This document shows positions 53,585-63,887 of a stretch of 64,000 nt of DNA, one piece after another. The notes beneath the pieces are model-generated. The model was not told the DNA's origin and ran no database searches. It was given only the letters and a program-made list of their open reading frames with translations. Numbering within the stretch: position 1 is the first letter of the stretch; each line of letters begins with the position of its first letter. The translations under genes and the position numbers were made by a program. Source of the DNA: Ruegeria sediminis (GTDB lineage Bacteria; Pseudomonadota; Alphaproteobacteria; Rhodobacterales; Rhodobacteraceae); NCBI RefSeq assembly GCF_005938215.1, contig NZ_VCPD01000006.1, positions 186,001 through 250,000 on the forward strand, read 5' to 3'.

Positions 53585-55099
53585 ATGACCGACACATTCG
53601 CCAACATCCTGCGAGGTCACGCAAAGCACCGGCCAAACGCTCCGGCCCTGACCTTCCAGGGCCGCACGCAGACCTTCCTGGACCTCGATACCGGGAGTTC
53701 GCGCAGCGCCAATCTCCTTGCTGCACGGGGCGTGAACGCGGGCGACCGCGTGGCCATCCTGTCGAAGAACCGCGCGGACTATTTCGAGATCATCTTTGCC
53801 GCCAATAAGATCGGCGCGACGGTGGTCTGCCTCAATTGGCGGCTGTCCGCACGGGAGATCAGGGATATTCTCGCCGATGCCGAGCCATCGCTTCTTCTCG
53901 TCGACGAGACCAGCGCTGGGCTGGTGCCCGATGATTTCACCTTGTGCGACGTGCTGCATTTCGGCCCCGATTTCGATACGGAGCGCGCAGCTCAACCCGA
54001 CACTGACCCCGGCCACGAAGGCGCGCCGGACGAGGTCGCGCTGATCCTCTACACATCGGGCACCACCGGTTTGCCCAAGGGCGTGATGCTGATCAACGAG
54101 GGTATGTCCTACACGGCCGAACTGGCGAAGGCCTGGGGCATGAGCCATAACAGCGTCAACCTTGTGGCGATGCCGCTCTTTCACATTGGCGGCTGCGGAT
54201 ATGGCAGCTCCACCATGCTGGCAGGCGGGCATACGGTGCTGATGGCCGATGTCGACATTTCCGCCATTATCGACCTGATCCCGCGTTATTCGGTGACGCA
54301 TACCTTCATGGTTCCCGCCGTGGTGCAGGCGCTGCTCAACGCGCCACAGGTGGCCGGTGCCGATATGTCGAGCCTCGAGCTGCTGATGTATGGCGCCTCG
54401 CCCATGGGCGACGTGCTGCTGCGGCGCGCGATCGACACGCTGGGCTGCAACTTCATGCACGCCTATGGCATGACCGAAAGTTCCGGCACCGTCGTCTGCC
54501 TTGGTCCCGAATGGCACGACCCGGACGGGCCCAACAGCCATCTGCTGAAATCCTGCGGCACCGCGCTGCCCTGGGTCGAGTTGCGCGTGGTCGACCCGGA
54601 CACCGGCACCGACCGGCCTGCCGGGGAGGTGGGCGAGATCTGGCTGCGCAGCCCGATGCTGATGAAGGGGTATTGGCGCAACCTGAAAGCCACGGCCGAG
54701 GCCATTGTGGAGGACGGCTGGTTCCGTTCGGGCGACGCGGCCTATCTCGACGACGAAAGGCATGTGTTCCTGTTCGACCGCTACAAGGAAATGATCATTT
54801 CCGGCGGCGAGAACATCTATCCGGCCGAGATCGAGAACGTTCTGAACGGACACCCGGCCGTGGCGCAGGTGGGCGTGATCGGGGTGCCGCACGCGCGCTG
54901 GGGCGAAACCCCGCTGGCTGTGGTGGTACTGCGCGAAGGACAGACGGCGACCGAGGCCGAGTTGATCGCACATACCCGCGCCGATCTTGCACATTACAAG
55001 TGCCCGACCCGGATCGCCTTCGCCGATGCCCTGCCGCGCAACGCCTCGGGCAAGCTGCTGAAGTTCGAGATGCGGCGCCTGTACGGAGCGGGCGCATGA
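53585..55099 (+). CDS. Acyl-CoA synthetase (AMP-forming)
   Basis: A 504-residue ligase from the ATG at 53585, which has GGGAGGGG upstream; the longer frame has no family match. LILYTSGTTGLPKGVM is the P-loop, 'HAYGMTESSGTV' the A5 motif, 'DRYKEMIISGGENIYPAEIE' the hinge and ARNASGK-type PRNASGKLLK the catalytic lysine. It activates the imported acid to its CoA thioester. Its stop overlaps the next start. Confidence 0.92.
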   Translation: MTDTFANILRGHAKHRPNAPALTFQGRTQTFLDLDTGSSRSANLLAARGVNAGDRVAILSKNRADYFEIIFAANKIGATVVCLNWRLSAREIRDILADAEPSLLLVDETSAGLVPDDFTLCDVLHFGPDFDTERAAQPDTDPGHEGAPDEVALILYTSGTTGLPKGVMLINEGMSYTAELAKAWGMSHNSVNLVAMPLFHIGGCGYGSSTMLAGGHTVLMADVDISAIIDLIPRYSVTHTFMVPAVVQALLNAPQVAGADMSSLELLMYGASPMGDVLLRRAIDTLGCNFMHAYGMTESSGTVVCLGPEWHDPDGPNSHLLKSCGTALPWVELRVVDPDTGTDRPAGEVGEIWLRSPMLMKGYWRNLKATAEAIVEDGWFRSGDAAYLDDERHVFLFDRYKEMIISGGENIYPAEIENVLNGHPAVAQVGVIGVPHARWGETPLAVVVLREGQTATEAELIAHTRADLAHYKCPTRIAFADALPRNASGKLLKFEMRRLYGAGA

Positions 55100-55872
55100 C
55101 GACCGCACTTGCCCTTGTGCGCCGCTGGGTGGTCGAGTACTTCAACGGCCACAACCCCGAGGCCGCGCGCGACTTCATCGCGCCCGACTACGCGCTGTCG
55201 ATCGGCGACGTGGTCTTTGCCGGGCGCGACGAGGCCTGGCTTCCGGCCGTCGATGTCCAGATGAAGGCCTATCCGGGGCTCGGCATGACCGTGCACCAGA
55301 CGCTGACGGGTGAGGGTTGGGCGGCGGTCTGGTTCAGCGAACACGGGGCAACCGACGGGCGCGCCGCGGCGTGGTCGGGCGTGGGCATCTACCGCGCGAA
55401 CGATCGTGTTCTGACCGGCTGCGTCGCGCAGGAAGATTACATGACGCGCCGTCGCCAGTTGAAATCCGGCATGGCCGACCCGGTCGACCCACCCGCCGTC
55501 GCTCCATGGGACACCCCGCCGGACCCGAAAAACCCGCAAGCCGAGGCCGTGGTGTTGGACTGGCTGGCGCTGGGATGGCCTTGTGCCGAACACCAAGTCC
55601 GCTGCGACGATGACCATATCACCGGCACGCCCCTGGAATTCGGCGTGGCTGAAACGAAGGTCGGCGAGTTGCTGTCCTCGGGTGACCATGTCGCCTTCAA
55701 CGTGCGCCAGAGCGGAACCTATCGGGACGGACTGCCCGCCCCAGCGGCCGGACCCCAGGCGGAAACACTGGATTGCAACGGGCTGGTGCGCGTCGAAAAC
55801 GGGCGCGTCGTGTCGGGCCGGGTAATCCGTGACCGCATGGGACTCTGGTCTCGGATGAGGGTGGCGGCATGA
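55096..55872 (+). CDS. Two-domain SnoaL/NTF2-like protein
   Basis: A 258-residue protein coupled to the ligase (ATGA) and to the hydratase (ATGA). Residues about 1-115 read as a SnoaL-like cone barrel ('VVEYFNGHNPEAARDFIAPD', 'GIYRANDRVLTGCVAQEDY'). Residues about 145-255 repeat the fold ('VLDWLALG', 'GLVRVENGRVVSGRVIRDR'). Such proteins act as small ester cyclases, isomerases, hydratases or binding proteins. The reaction here is unknown. Confidence 0.75.
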   Translation: MTTALALVRRWVVEYFNGHNPEAARDFIAPDYALSIGDVVFAGRDEAWLPAVDVQMKAYPGLGMTVHQTLTGEGWAAVWFSEHGATDGRAAAWSGVGIYRANDRVLTGCVAQEDYMTRRRQLKSGMADPVDPPAVAPWDTPPDPKNPQAEAVVLDWLALGWPCAEHQVRCDDDHITGTPLEFGVAETKVGELLSSGDHVAFNVRQSGTYRDGLPAPAAGPQAETLDCNGLVRVENGRVVSGRVIRDRMGLWSRMRVAA

Positions 55873-56645
55873 CCGACGAAGCAACACAGAAGGTGCTCGT
55901 CACCCGCGAAGGCGCCGTTCTCGTCGTGACGATCAACCGTCCCGAAAGCCGGAACGCGATCGACCGCGAGACCTCATTGGCTCTGGCCGAGGCGATGGAT
56001 CAGCTGGACAGCGATCCCGCCCTGTCGCTCGCCATCCTCACCGGCGCGGGCGACCATTTCTGCGCCGGAATGGACCTTAAGGCCTTCGTCGCGGGAGAGC
56101 GGGTGGAACTGCCCGGACGCGGCCTCGCCGGAATGACCCAGTCACCCCCGGCCAAGCCGCTGATTGCCGCCGTCGAGGGTTACGCGCTGGCCGGCGGCTT
56201 CGAGATCGCGCTGGCCTGTGACCTGATCGTTGCCTCCGAGACCGCCCAATTCGGCCTGCCCGAGGCGAAACGCGGGCTGATCGCCGGCTCGGGCGGCCTC
56301 GTGCGCCTGCCGGAACGCGTGCCGCGCCAGATCGCCATGGAATGCGCGCTGACCGGCCGGATGATCCCGGCCGCCGAGGCCGAGCGCTGGGGGCTGATAA
56401 ACCGCCTTTCCGCGCCGGGCGCTGCGCTCGACACGGCCAAAAGCCTGGCTGCCGAAATCGCCAAGAATGCACCAATGTCGCTGGCCGCCAGCAAGGAGAT
56501 CGTCGCCCAGGCTGGCCGCTGGTCAGAAGACTCGCTCTGGCCCCGGCAGAACGAAATTCTTGAGAGGGTCATCGCCTCGCGGGATGCGCGCGAGGGCGCC
56601 ACCGCCTTTGCTGAGAAACGACCCCCGGTCTGGAAAGGCCGGTAA
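55869..56645 (+). CDS. Enoyl-CoA hydratase/isomerase family protein
   Basis: A 258-residue crotonase-fold enzyme. 'CAGMDLKAFVAGE' holds the oxyanion-hole segment, 'AAVEGYALAGGFEIALACD' the second one, and 'LPEAKRGLIAGSGGLVRLP' the position of the catalytic Glu region. It should hydrate the enoyl-CoA made by the acyl-CoA dehydrogenase. It overlaps the SnoaL gene by 4 bp. Confidence 0.9.
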   Translation: MTDEATQKVLVTREGAVLVVTINRPESRNAIDRETSLALAEAMDQLDSDPALSLAILTGAGDHFCAGMDLKAFVAGERVELPGRGLAGMTQSPPAKPLIAAVEGYALAGGFEIALACDLIVASETAQFGLPEAKRGLIAGSGGLVRLPERVPRQIAMECALTGRMIPAAEAERWGLINRLSAPGAALDTAKSLAAEIAKNAPMSLAASKEIVAQAGRWSEDSLWPRQNEILERVIASRDAREGATAFAEKRPPVWKGR

Positions 56646-56710
56646 TCGCCGCACCCGCGGCTCACACCAACGATATGCCACTTCGGCATCTCACCTGAGG
56701 AGGACCTGAA

Positions 56711-57838
56711 ATGAAACTCAAAGCAATGTTCCGCACGACCTGCGCGGTGGCGGCGATGGCCGTCATGGCCGCAACGGCCCAGGCGCGCGACGTCAAGATC
56801 GTGGTCGGCGTCCCGCCTGGAAGCGGTGCGCATTACGGTGTCGACGCCTTCGCGGCAGATCTGTCGGAACGCACAGGCGGCGAACTCAAGGTACGCGTCC
56901 TGCCGGCTTCGCTGCTGAACCTCGTCCAGACGTTCGGCGGCATGAAGGACGGCGTCGTCGATGGCGGCTATCTCGTGCTGAACTACTTCCCGTCGGAACT
57001 GCCCGAGGCGACGCTACCCATCGAACTGGCGATGCTGGGCAAGAATCCCTTCGCCATGGCCGGCGCGATGAGCGAATACATCCTGACCTGCGAACCCTGC
57101 ATCCAGGAACGCCTGAACAACAACCAGGTGCCGCTGGGCAACGCTTCGACCGGCGCCTACGCGATCATCGGAACCTCTTCGATGACGACCGCCGATGAAC
57201 TGGCCGGCAAGAAGATCCGCGCCGCCGGTGGCTCATGGACCCGTTGGGCCGCTGCCGTGGGTGCGGTGGGCGTCAGCCTGCCGGGCAACGAAATCTTCGA
57301 GGCCATGTCGCAGGGCACGATCGACGGTGCGTTCAATGCGCCTTCGGAGCTCACTTCCATCCGGCTGATCGACGTGGCCACAGACGTGACCGTCAACATC
57401 CCCGGCGGCACCGTCCACGGCCTCGACGTGATGAGCGTCAACCGCGACTTCTGGAAATCGCTCAGTGACGAGGAGCGGCGCGCCTATCTCGATGCTGCCG
57501 CGCTTGGCAATGCCGCGACGACCTGGAAATTCGCCAGCGACGTAGCCGAGAACCTTAAAATGGCCAAGGAAAAGGGCATCAACATCCACGAAGCCTCGGC
57601 GGATATTGTCGCCATGTCCGACGCGGCCATCGAAGCGGACCTCGCCAATATCGCCAAGATCGCCAAGGAGACCCATGGCATCGAGGATGCGGACGCCAAG
57701 ATCGCGCGTTTCGTGGAGCTGGTGAAGAAGTGGGAGGGCCTCGTTCCGCTCGACCGCGACTGGACGCCTGAAGAGGTCGCCGACATCTACCGCGCCGAGA
57801 TCTTCTCGAAGATCGACGCCGCGTCCTACGGCCTCTGA
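56711..57838 (+). CDS. TRAP transporter solute-binding protein, DctP family
   Basis: A 375-residue periplasmic protein with a Sec signal (cleavage near ATAQA-R, residue about 26). The DctP fold shows 'GGELKVRVLPASLL', 'AGKKIRAAGGSWTRWAAAVG' with the conserved arginine that binds a carboxylate, and 'FEAMSQGTIDGAFNAPSEL'. AGGAGGA precedes the ATG. It delivers an organic acid to the QM permease encoded next and marks the operon as an uptake-plus-catabolism unit. Confidence 0.93.
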   Translation: MKLKAMFRTTCAVAAMAVMAATAQARDVKIVVGVPPGSGAHYGVDAFAADLSERTGGELKVRVLPASLLNLVQTFGGMKDGVVDGGYLVLNYFPSELPEATLPIELAMLGKNPFAMAGAMSEYILTCEPCIQERLNNNQVPLGNASTGAYAIIGTSSMTTADELAGKKIRAAGGSWTRWAAAVGAVGVSLPGNEIFEAMSQGTIDGAFNAPSELTSIRLIDVATDVTVNIPGGTVHGLDVMSVNRDFWKSLSDEERRAYLDAAALGNAATTWKFASDVAENLKMAKEKGINIHEASADIVAMSDAAIEADLANIAKIAKETHGIEDADAKIARFVELVKKWEGLVPLDRDWTPEEVADIYRAEIFSKIDAASYGL

Positions 57839-57856
57839 ACAGAAGGATCCGAGTCC

Positions 57857-58414
57857 ATGACCATTCAGGGAACTGCGGTTCTTGTCCGTGTCCTGGACCG
57901 GATCCTGATCGTCATCGCCACCATCGGTCTGGTGGCGATGATGCTCCACATCAGCCTCGATATCCTGCTGAGCCTGATCGTGAACGCACCGCTTGCCACC
58001 ACCTCGGCCGTCGTGACCCACTATTACATGATCGCGGTGGCCTTCCTGCCGATCCTGGCCGCCGAGTATCGCGGCAGTCATATCGGCGTGAGCCTGGCGA
58101 CGGACAAGCTGCCGCCGCGTCCACGCCACTTGCTCGAAACCGTGGTGCTGGCGATCACGGCGGCGGTCTACGGGATGCTCACTGCGCAATCCTGGCAACA
58201 GGCGGTCGAGAAACTGGCGATCTCCGCCTATACGATCGAACAGACAAGCAAGATCTACGTCTGGCCGTCGTTCTACATGCTGCCGGCCGCCTTTGGCGCG
58301 ATGACGCTTCTTCTGGCGCTGAAGGTCGTGCTGCGCATCACGACCGGATCCGATCACGCCCTGCATGCGCCCGAGAGTGCGGGCATCGTTGCCGCGGAGA
58401 CCGGCCATGACTGA
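57857..58414 (+). CDS. TRAP transporter small permease, DctQ family
   Basis: A 185-residue protein with four membrane helices (about 12-35, 48-70, 92-112, 135-157), the DctQ layout, including 'YYMIAVAFLPILAAEYRGSHI', the conserved cytoplasmic-facing R-G-x-H-I segment. It overlaps the large permease by 8 bp. Confidence 0.92.
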   Translation: MTIQGTAVLVRVLDRILIVIATIGLVAMMLHISLDILLSLIVNAPLATTSAVVTHYYMIAVAFLPILAAEYRGSHIGVSLATDKLPPRPRHLLETVVLAITAAVYGMLTAQSWQQAVEKLAISAYTIEQTSKIYVWPSFYMLPAAFGAMTLLLALKVVLRITTGSDHALHAPESAGIVAAETGHD

Positions 58415-59711
58415 CGCAATGATCGGGTCGCTCGGGATCCTGGCACTGCTGGTGCTCATCGCCGCCAACATGCACATCGGGATTGCGCTGATCCTCGTCT
58501 CTTATGTCGGGCTGATCGCACTGGTTGGATCGCATGCCGCCTGGGGCATGCTCGAGGTCGTGCCTTACACCTTCATCTCGAACTGGACGCTGTCCTCGGT
58601 GCCAATGTTCGTCTTCATGGGCTACATCTGTTTCAGCGCCGATCTGACACGCGGTCTGTTTGACGCGTCCCGGCTCTGGCTGGCGCGGCTTCCGGGTGGG
58701 CTGGCGATCGCCTCGGTCTTTGGCTGTTCGGGTTTCGCGGCCGTCACCGGATCAAGCGTGGCCTGCGCCGCCGCCATGGGCAAAGTCGCCGTGCCCGAGA
58801 TGCTGCGCAACGGCTACGATGCCCGGCTTGCCTCGGGCACGGTCGCCGCCGCCGGAACCATCGGCGCGTTGATCCCGCCGAGCATCCTGCTGATCGTCTT
58901 CGGCGTGATCGCTCAGGTCTCGATCAACGACCTGTTCCTGGGCGGCATCGGCGCGGGCATAGCGACCGCCGTCACCTATGTCGCGGTGATCCTGATCCGG
59001 GTGAAGTTGAACCCGGCGCTTGCCCCCAGTGTGTCTGAGCACGTGACCTGGGCGCAGAAATTCATCGCTCTGAAGGGGGCATTGCCCGTCATCCTGTTGA
59101 TCGTTGGCGTGCTGGGCGGCCTCTTCGGCGGGCTTTTCACGGCAACGCAGGCCGGTGCGGTAGGCGCGCTTCTGTCGATGGGTGTGGCCGCCGTGCATGG
59201 CCGGCTGACCCTTCCCGTTCTCAAGAGATCGGTGGTCGACACGCTCACGACCTGCGGCAGCCTTTTCATCGTGACCATCGGCGCCAGCATGCTGACGCGC
59301 TTCCTGACGCTATCCGGCGTGGGCTACATGATCTCGGATGCTGTCGACTGGCTGGGTGCATCGCCGGTCTTGCTTCTGATTGTCATCGCGATGGTCTACC
59401 TGGTGCTGGGCATGTTCCTGGAGCCCATCGGCGCCATGCTGATAACGCTGCCTATCTTTCTGCCGCTGGTCGCCAATGCCGGCATCGAGGCGATCTGGTT
59501 CGGCGTTTTCGTCGCCAAACTGCTCGAGGTCGGCATGATCACGCCGCCCATCGGCATGAACGTCTTCGTCCTCAGTTCAACCGTCGGCAAGTCAGTACCG
59601 ACCGACACCGTCTTCCGCGGCGTCTTCTGGTTCTTCATGGCCGATATCATCCTGCTGGGTCTGCTGATCTGGTTCCCTGCCATCATCACCTTCATCCCGT
59701 CCCTGATGTGA
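58407..59711 (+). CDS. TRAP transporter large permease, DctM family
   Basis: A 434-residue Na+-coupled permease from the ATG at 58407 overlapping dctQ. About twelve membrane segments are visible, with '[20 protein letters not shown]' (conserved hairpin), '[15 protein letters not shown]' and '[15 protein letters not shown]' as DctM landmarks. With the binding protein and DctQ it completes a full TRAP system. Confidence 0.94.
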   Translation: MTDAMIGSLGILALLVLIAANMHIGIALILVSYVGLIALVGSHAAWGMLEVVPYTFISNWTLSSVPMFVFMGYICFSADLTRGLFDASRLWLARLPGGLAIASVFGCSGFAAVTGSSVACAAAMGKVAVPEMLRNGYDARLASGTVAAAGTIGALIPPSILLIVFGVIAQVSINDLFLGGIGAGIATAVTYVAVILIRVKLNPALAPSVSEHVTWAQKFIALKGALPVILLIVGVLGGLFGGLFTATQAGAVGALLSMGVAAVHGRLTLPVLKRSVVDTLTTCGSLFIVTIGASMLTRFLTLSGVGYMISDAVDWLGASPVLLLIVIAMVYLVLGMFLEPIGAMLITLPIFLPLVANAGIEAIWFGVFVAKLLEVGMITPPIGMNVFVLSSTVGKSVPTDTVFRGVFWFFMADIILLGLLIWFPAIITFIPSLM

Positions 59712-59739
59712 CGGGCTCACCGAAAAAGAAAGGCATCTC

Positions 59740-60924
59740 ATGAAAGACGCTGTCATCGTTTCCACCGCCCGCACCGGCATCGGCCGGGCCTTCAAGGGCG
59801 CGCTGAACGCCACGAAATCCCCGACAATGATGGGCCACGCCATCGCGCACGCCGTTGAGCGCGCCGGGATCGCTCCGGCGGAGATCGACGATGCCGTGAT
59901 CGGCACCGTACTGGCCTCGGGCACGGCGGGGATGAACCTGGCGCGCAACGCGGTCTTCGCGGCCGGTCTGCCGGTGTCGGTGTCGGCACAGACGATCGAC
60001 CGGCAATGCGCCTCGGGGCTGATGGCGGTGGCCACGGCGGCCAAGCAGATCATGGTGGATGGCATGCAGATCGCCATCGCCGGCGGCCAGGACAACATCA
60101 CCGCCGTCCAGGCCACGTATTTCGAGGGTGTCATGGCAGGCAAGGACCCGAACGTGACCACGCATGTGGAACACGCCTATATGCCGATGCTGAAAACCGC
60201 CGAATTCGTCGCCAGCAAATACGGCATCAGCCGCGAGGCGCAGGACGAATACGCGCTGAGTTCGCAGCAACGCACCGCCGCCGCCCAGGCGGCCGGCAGG
60301 TTCGACGCCGAGATCGTGCCCTTCAGAACAAGAACGGCGGTCAAGGACAAGGACAGCGGAGAGGTCGCGCTGCATGACATCACGCTGGACCGGGACGAGG
60401 GCAACAGGCCTTCGACCACGCTCGAGTCGCTTCAAGGGCTGCAACCCGTGATCGAGGGCGGTTGCGTCACCGCCGGCAATGCCAGCCAGCTCTCGGACGG
60501 CGCAAGCGCGTTGGTGCTAATGGAGGGAGCCGAGGCCGCCCGCCGCGGCATCGCGCCGCTTGGCATCTATCGCGGCATGGCGGTCGCCGGCTGCGCGCCC
60601 GAGGAAATGGGGATCGGCCCGATCTACGCCGTGCCGAAACTGCTGAAGCAGCACGGGCTGAAGGTTTCAGATATCGGGCTTTGGGAGCTCAACGAAGCCT
60701 TCGCCTGCCAGGCGCTCTATTGCCGCGATCACCTCGGGATCGACCCGGACATCTACAACGTGAACGGCGGCGCCATCTCGATCGGCCACCCCTATGGGAT
60801 GACCGGCGCGCGTCTCACCGGCCATGCCCTGATCGAGGGCAAGCGGCGCGGCGTCAAATACGTCGTGGTGACGATGTGCGTCGGCGGCGGCATGGGGGCG
60901 GCTGGCCTGTTCGAAGTCGCGTAG
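59740..60924 (+). CDS. Thiolase (acetyl-CoA C-acyltransferase)
   Basis: A 394-residue thiolase. The nucleophile Cys is in [12 protein letters not shown] (about residue 89), the His in '[13 protein letters not shown]' and '[17 protein letters not shown]', and the second Cys in '[16 protein letters not shown]'. It cleaves 3-ketoacyl-CoA to acetyl-CoA or propionyl-CoA plus the shortened chain, ending the beta-oxidation set of this operon. Confidence 0.94.
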   Translation: MKDAVIVSTARTGIGRAFKGALNATKSPTMMGHAIAHAVERAGIAPAEIDDAVIGTVLASGTAGMNLARNAVFAAGLPVSVSAQTIDRQCASGLMAVATAAKQIMVDGMQIAIAGGQDNITAVQATYFEGVMAGKDPNVTTHVEHAYMPMLKTAEFVASKYGISREAQDEYALSSQQRTAAAQAAGRFDAEIVPFRTRTAVKDKDSGEVALHDITLDRDEGNRPSTTLESLQGLQPVIEGGCVTAGNASQLSDGASALVLMEGAEAARRGIAPLGIYRGMAVAGCAPEEMGIGPIYAVPKLLKQHGLKVSDIGLWELNEAFACQALYCRDHLGIDPDIYNVNGGAISIGHPYGMTGARLTGHALIEGKRRGVKYVVVTMCVGGGMGAAGLFEVA

Positions 60925-61054
60925 AGCCGGCGATCCACATCGCGGTGGTGTGACGGCACCGGGGGTGTAGGATGCACCACGTCCCCGGTGACAACAAAGC
61001 CGGCGCCGTTTGAGCGGACGCCGGGGCCGTTCCGACCCAGACAGGAGCCTGACC

Positions 61055-61831
61055 ATGGCCCGACGCTATATCGACCTCTCGGTTCCGCTGGAGACCGGCA
61101 TCGCCTCTGACCCGCCGATTGTGCTGCCCGAGATCGAGTATCTGTCGCATCAGCAAACCGCCGGGCAGATAATGTCGTTCTTCCCCGGGCTGAAGCGGGA
61201 AGACCTGCCGGGCGGAGAGGGCTGGGCCATCGAGCGGCTGAAGATTTCAACGCACAACGGCACCCACGTGGACGCGCCCTATCACTATCATTCGACGATG
61301 AACAAAGGCGAACGCGCCATGACCATCGACGAGGTGCCGCTGGAATGGTGCTTCGGCTCTGGCGTGAAATTCGATTTCCGACACATGCCCGACGGGCATG
61401 TGGTGACCCCGAAGGAGATAGAGGTGGAGCTGGCGCGTATCGGCCACGACCTGCGCCCCCTCGATATCGTGGTCGTCAACACCTCAGCCGGTGCGCATTA
61501 CGGTCTGGACGATTATCTGCTTAAGGGCTGCGGCTTTGGCCGCGACGCCACAAACTACCTGACGGGCCAGGGCGTGCGCATGGTGGGCACCGACGCCTGG
61601 AGCTGGGATGCCCCCTTTGCCCATACCGCGCAGGAATTCGCCAGAACCGGCGATCCATCGATCATCTGGGAAGGCCACCGCGCGGGCATGGATCAGGGCT
61701 ATTGCCAGATCGAGAAAATGACCAATCTGGATCTATTGCCCGACACCGGTTTCATCGTGTCCGCCTTTCCCTTCAAGATCAAGGCCGCCTCGGCCGGCTT
61801 CACGCGCGCCGTCGCCATCATCGAGGGGTAG
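61055..61831 (+). CDS. Cyclase-family metal hydrolase (kynurenine-formamidase-like)
   Basis: A 258-residue protein from the ATG at 61055 (CAGGAG upstream). STHNGTHVDAPYHYH contains HxGTHxDxPxH, the metal-binding signature of the cyclase/KynB family. Members hydrolyse amides, esters or lactones. The 130-bp gap before it holds a hairpin (CACCGGGG 60957-60964 / CCCCGGTG 60983-60990), so it may be partly separated from the thiolase transcript. Confidence 0.88.
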   Translation: MARRYIDLSVPLETGIASDPPIVLPEIEYLSHQQTAGQIMSFFPGLKREDLPGGEGWAIERLKISTHNGTHVDAPYHYHSTMNKGERAMTIDEVPLEWCFGSGVKFDFRHMPDGHVVTPKEIEVELARIGHDLRPLDIVVVNTSAGAHYGLDDYLLKGCGFGRDATNYLTGQGVRMVGTDAWSWDAPFAHTAQEFARTGDPSIIWEGHRAGMDQGYCQIEKMTNLDLLPDTGFIVSAFPFKIKAASAGFTRAVAIIEG

Positions 61832-61835
61832 GTTC

Positions 61836-62762
61836 ATGCGCCTGGGAACTGTTTGCTACGAAGGCTGCGAACGCGTCGTTGCCGACCTGGGCAATGACCG
61901 CATGCTGGATCTTCACCTCGCCGCCGAACACGCCCGTGAAAACGAAGCTTTCTATGTCGACATGCTCTCGGTCATTCATGGCGGCGAAGGCGCGTTGGCG
62001 CTCGCCCGAAGCCTGGTCGAGAATGCACAGGAGGCCGCGACCTTGCTGGCGGAGGAAATCACGTTCTGCCCGCCGATCCTGCCGGTTCAGTACCGCGACT
62101 GCCTGGTTTTCGAGACCCACCTCAAAAACAGCTTTGCCCAGGCCGAAAAGATGACGGGCCGTCCCTTCGCGATCCCGCCCGTCTGGTACGATCAGCCGAT
62201 CTACTATAAGGGAAACCGGATGAGCTTTGTCGGACACGGGCAGGATGTGATCTGGCCCGGATATGCGCAGCACCTGGATGTCGAACTGGAACTTGCAATC
62301 ATCATCGGGAAAAAAGGCAAGGATATCCCGGCGAGCGACGCGGCAGGCTATTTCTTTGGATATTCGATCCTGAATGACGTCTCTGCCCGTGACGCGCAGA
62401 TGATCGAAATGCCCGGCCAGCTTGGCCCCGCCAAAGGCAAGGATTTCGACACCGGCAATGTGCTGGGTCCATGGATTGTGACGCGCGACGAGGTTCCGCA
62501 TCCAGCGGCCCTCGACATGGAATTATTCGTGAATGGCGAGCGTTGGGGTGGTGGAAATTCCTCTCAGATGCACCACGACTTCGCGCGCATTATCGAACAT
62601 ATCTCAGCCTCGGAAACGCTCTATCCGGGCGAAGTGATCGGCTCCGGAACCGTGGGCACAGGCTGCGGACTCGAGATCGGCAAGCGGCTTCAACCGGGCG
62701 ATCGTTTTGACCTGACGATCGAGAAGATCGGAACCCTGAGCAATCGGATCGTGAAGCCCTGA
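61836..62762 (+). CDS. Fumarylacetoacetate hydrolase family protein
   Basis: A 308-residue protein with an N-terminal cap (1-90) and the FAH catalytic domain. 'YDQPIYYKGNRMSFVGHGQD' is the substrate-side loop, 'LDVELELAIIIGKKGKDI' gives the E-x-E metal ligands, and 'YSILNDVSARDAQM' the Asp. FAH proteins hydrolyse or decarboxylate beta-diketo acids or hydrate 2-oxo-pentenoates. It follows the cyclase by 4 bp and ends the operon. Confidence 0.9.
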   Translation: MRLGTVCYEGCERVVADLGNDRMLDLHLAAEHARENEAFYVDMLSVIHGGEGALALARSLVENAQEAATLLAEEITFCPPILPVQYRDCLVFETHLKNSFAQAEKMTGRPFAIPPVWYDQPIYYKGNRMSFVGHGQDVIWPGYAQHLDVELELAIIIGKKGKDIPASDAAGYFFGYSILNDVSARDAQMIEMPGQLGPAKGKDFDTGNVLGPWIVTRDEVPHPAALDMELFVNGERWGGGNSSQMHHDFARIIEHISASETLYPGEVIGSGTVGTGCGLEIGKRLQPGDRFDLTIEKIGTLSNRIVKP

Positions 62763-63277
62763 GTGAGGAACCGCACCAGATGCTTCGAACCTGCCAGGCT
62801 CAACTGTCTCGTTCCGGAACGGAGTCGAGCCAAAAGCGCGCCGACCTGACTGTCGAGATGGTGAAACCGTTTTCACACAGCATTGAACTTGCCCCGGATG
62901 AAGGCACAAATTTGATGGCGATGCTTCGGCACTATTTCCGCTTACTCGGCCTGAAACATCATTGAGCAGATGCGTTGCAGAGCAAATCCCTCCTGACAGA
63001 TTTGCCTGCTTCTGACCCACGGCGGTCCTTCACTGCGTAGAACGTCAACGGCGGTTTCGAGCCGCAAGAACCCGCCCGTGTGCTACCGCCGAACGTCTGT
63101 TTCGTCCCGTCTTCGACGAGGCGTTTGGCGAGAACCCAAACCAATTCCGACCCGACTTAGCCCCGTCTGGGCGTACGATTTCAGGTCTTCACGGCAGTAC
63201 TTGATCACCCCCACCTGATTGGTCCAGTTTGGCAACAAGTTCTTGCTTCAGCGCCGGTGCTATCTGATACTAAAAAA
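62763..63277. other. 515-bp stretch after the catabolic operon
   Basis: Short frames exist but none has a ribosome binding site or family features. I see no clear terminator; the sequence of 62960-63240 looks like decayed coding DNA. Confidence 0.4.
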
Positions 63278-63544
63278 ATGAAAAGTCGCGCCCAGCATTC
63301 CAATCGGAACTCCACTCCAGATAGTCCCGAAGACCTTAAGCGCATGCTCTGGCTATTGTCGCCCGAATTCATCATCGACCTGCTTCTCGATCAATACGCA
63401 CAGATGACCGACGACGACGCAAAGGCTCTCACACGACGTGTGGCCGAGCGTGTGGCAACAAGAGAAGACCGCGCAAAAGCGTGGAGAGAAGAGAATGCCC
63501 AAGCGCTTGCTGAGCTGGAGCGGCGCCATGGTGAGATCTTGTGA
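63278..63544 (+). CDS. Small charged helical protein, unknown
   Basis: About 88 residues from the ATG at 63278 (an ATG seven codons earlier is possible). The C-terminal half, 'LTRRVAERVATREDRAKAW' and 'REENAQALAELERRHGEIL', is a long charged helix that loosely recalls CcdA-type antitoxin tails. No toxin gene follows. The ribosome binding site is weak. Function unknown. Confidence 0.45.
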   Translation: MKSRAQHSNRNSTPDSPEDLKRMLWLLSPEFIIDLLLDQYAQMTDDDAKALTRRVAERVATREDRAKAWREENAQALAELERRHGEIL

Positions 63545-63726
63545 GCCGGTCCTGAGTTAACGGCCCTGACCGGACCTTGAGCGTGCACTTCCTATGCTGC
63601 ATTTGCAGGCCACATTCCGGACATTCGCCGCGAGTGCATAGTTCGTGTTCCATCGCCCCACTCAAACCGGCCTCTGTAGTCCTACGGATTTCAAAACTGC
63701 GCCAGGAGGTTATGCTTGTCTCGAAG

Positions 63727-63840
63727 TCACGATGTCTGAAGAGGCATCGCCCACACCGCAATCACGATGAGGACTGCGAGCGCCCCTCCACCCCAAACCC
63801 ACCAGTTGGCTTGTTTGGGGAAGTGCTTGTACATTGCCAT
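63727..63840 (-). CDS. 37-residue membrane microprotein
   Basis: ATG 63840 with CGGAGG upstream. The product begins MAMYKHFPKQANWWVWGG and continues as a single membrane helix to MPLQTS. A positively charged N-terminus and Trp-rich interface suggest an N-in small membrane protein. Too short for most gene finders; the good ribosome binding site supports it. Confidence 0.55.
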   Translation of the reverse strand: MAMYKHFPKQANWWVWGGGALAVLIVIAVWAMPLQTS

Positions 63841-63887
63841 TTTCTGTCAGCCTCCGATTGCTGCCAACGGGATCCTGAGTGCCGACG

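Noticed and set aside
63429..63761. Minus-strand 110-codon frame with a CPECG-like cysteine cluster
   Set aside because: It overlaps both the small helical protein and the better supported membrane microprotein, and the rest has shadow-like composition.
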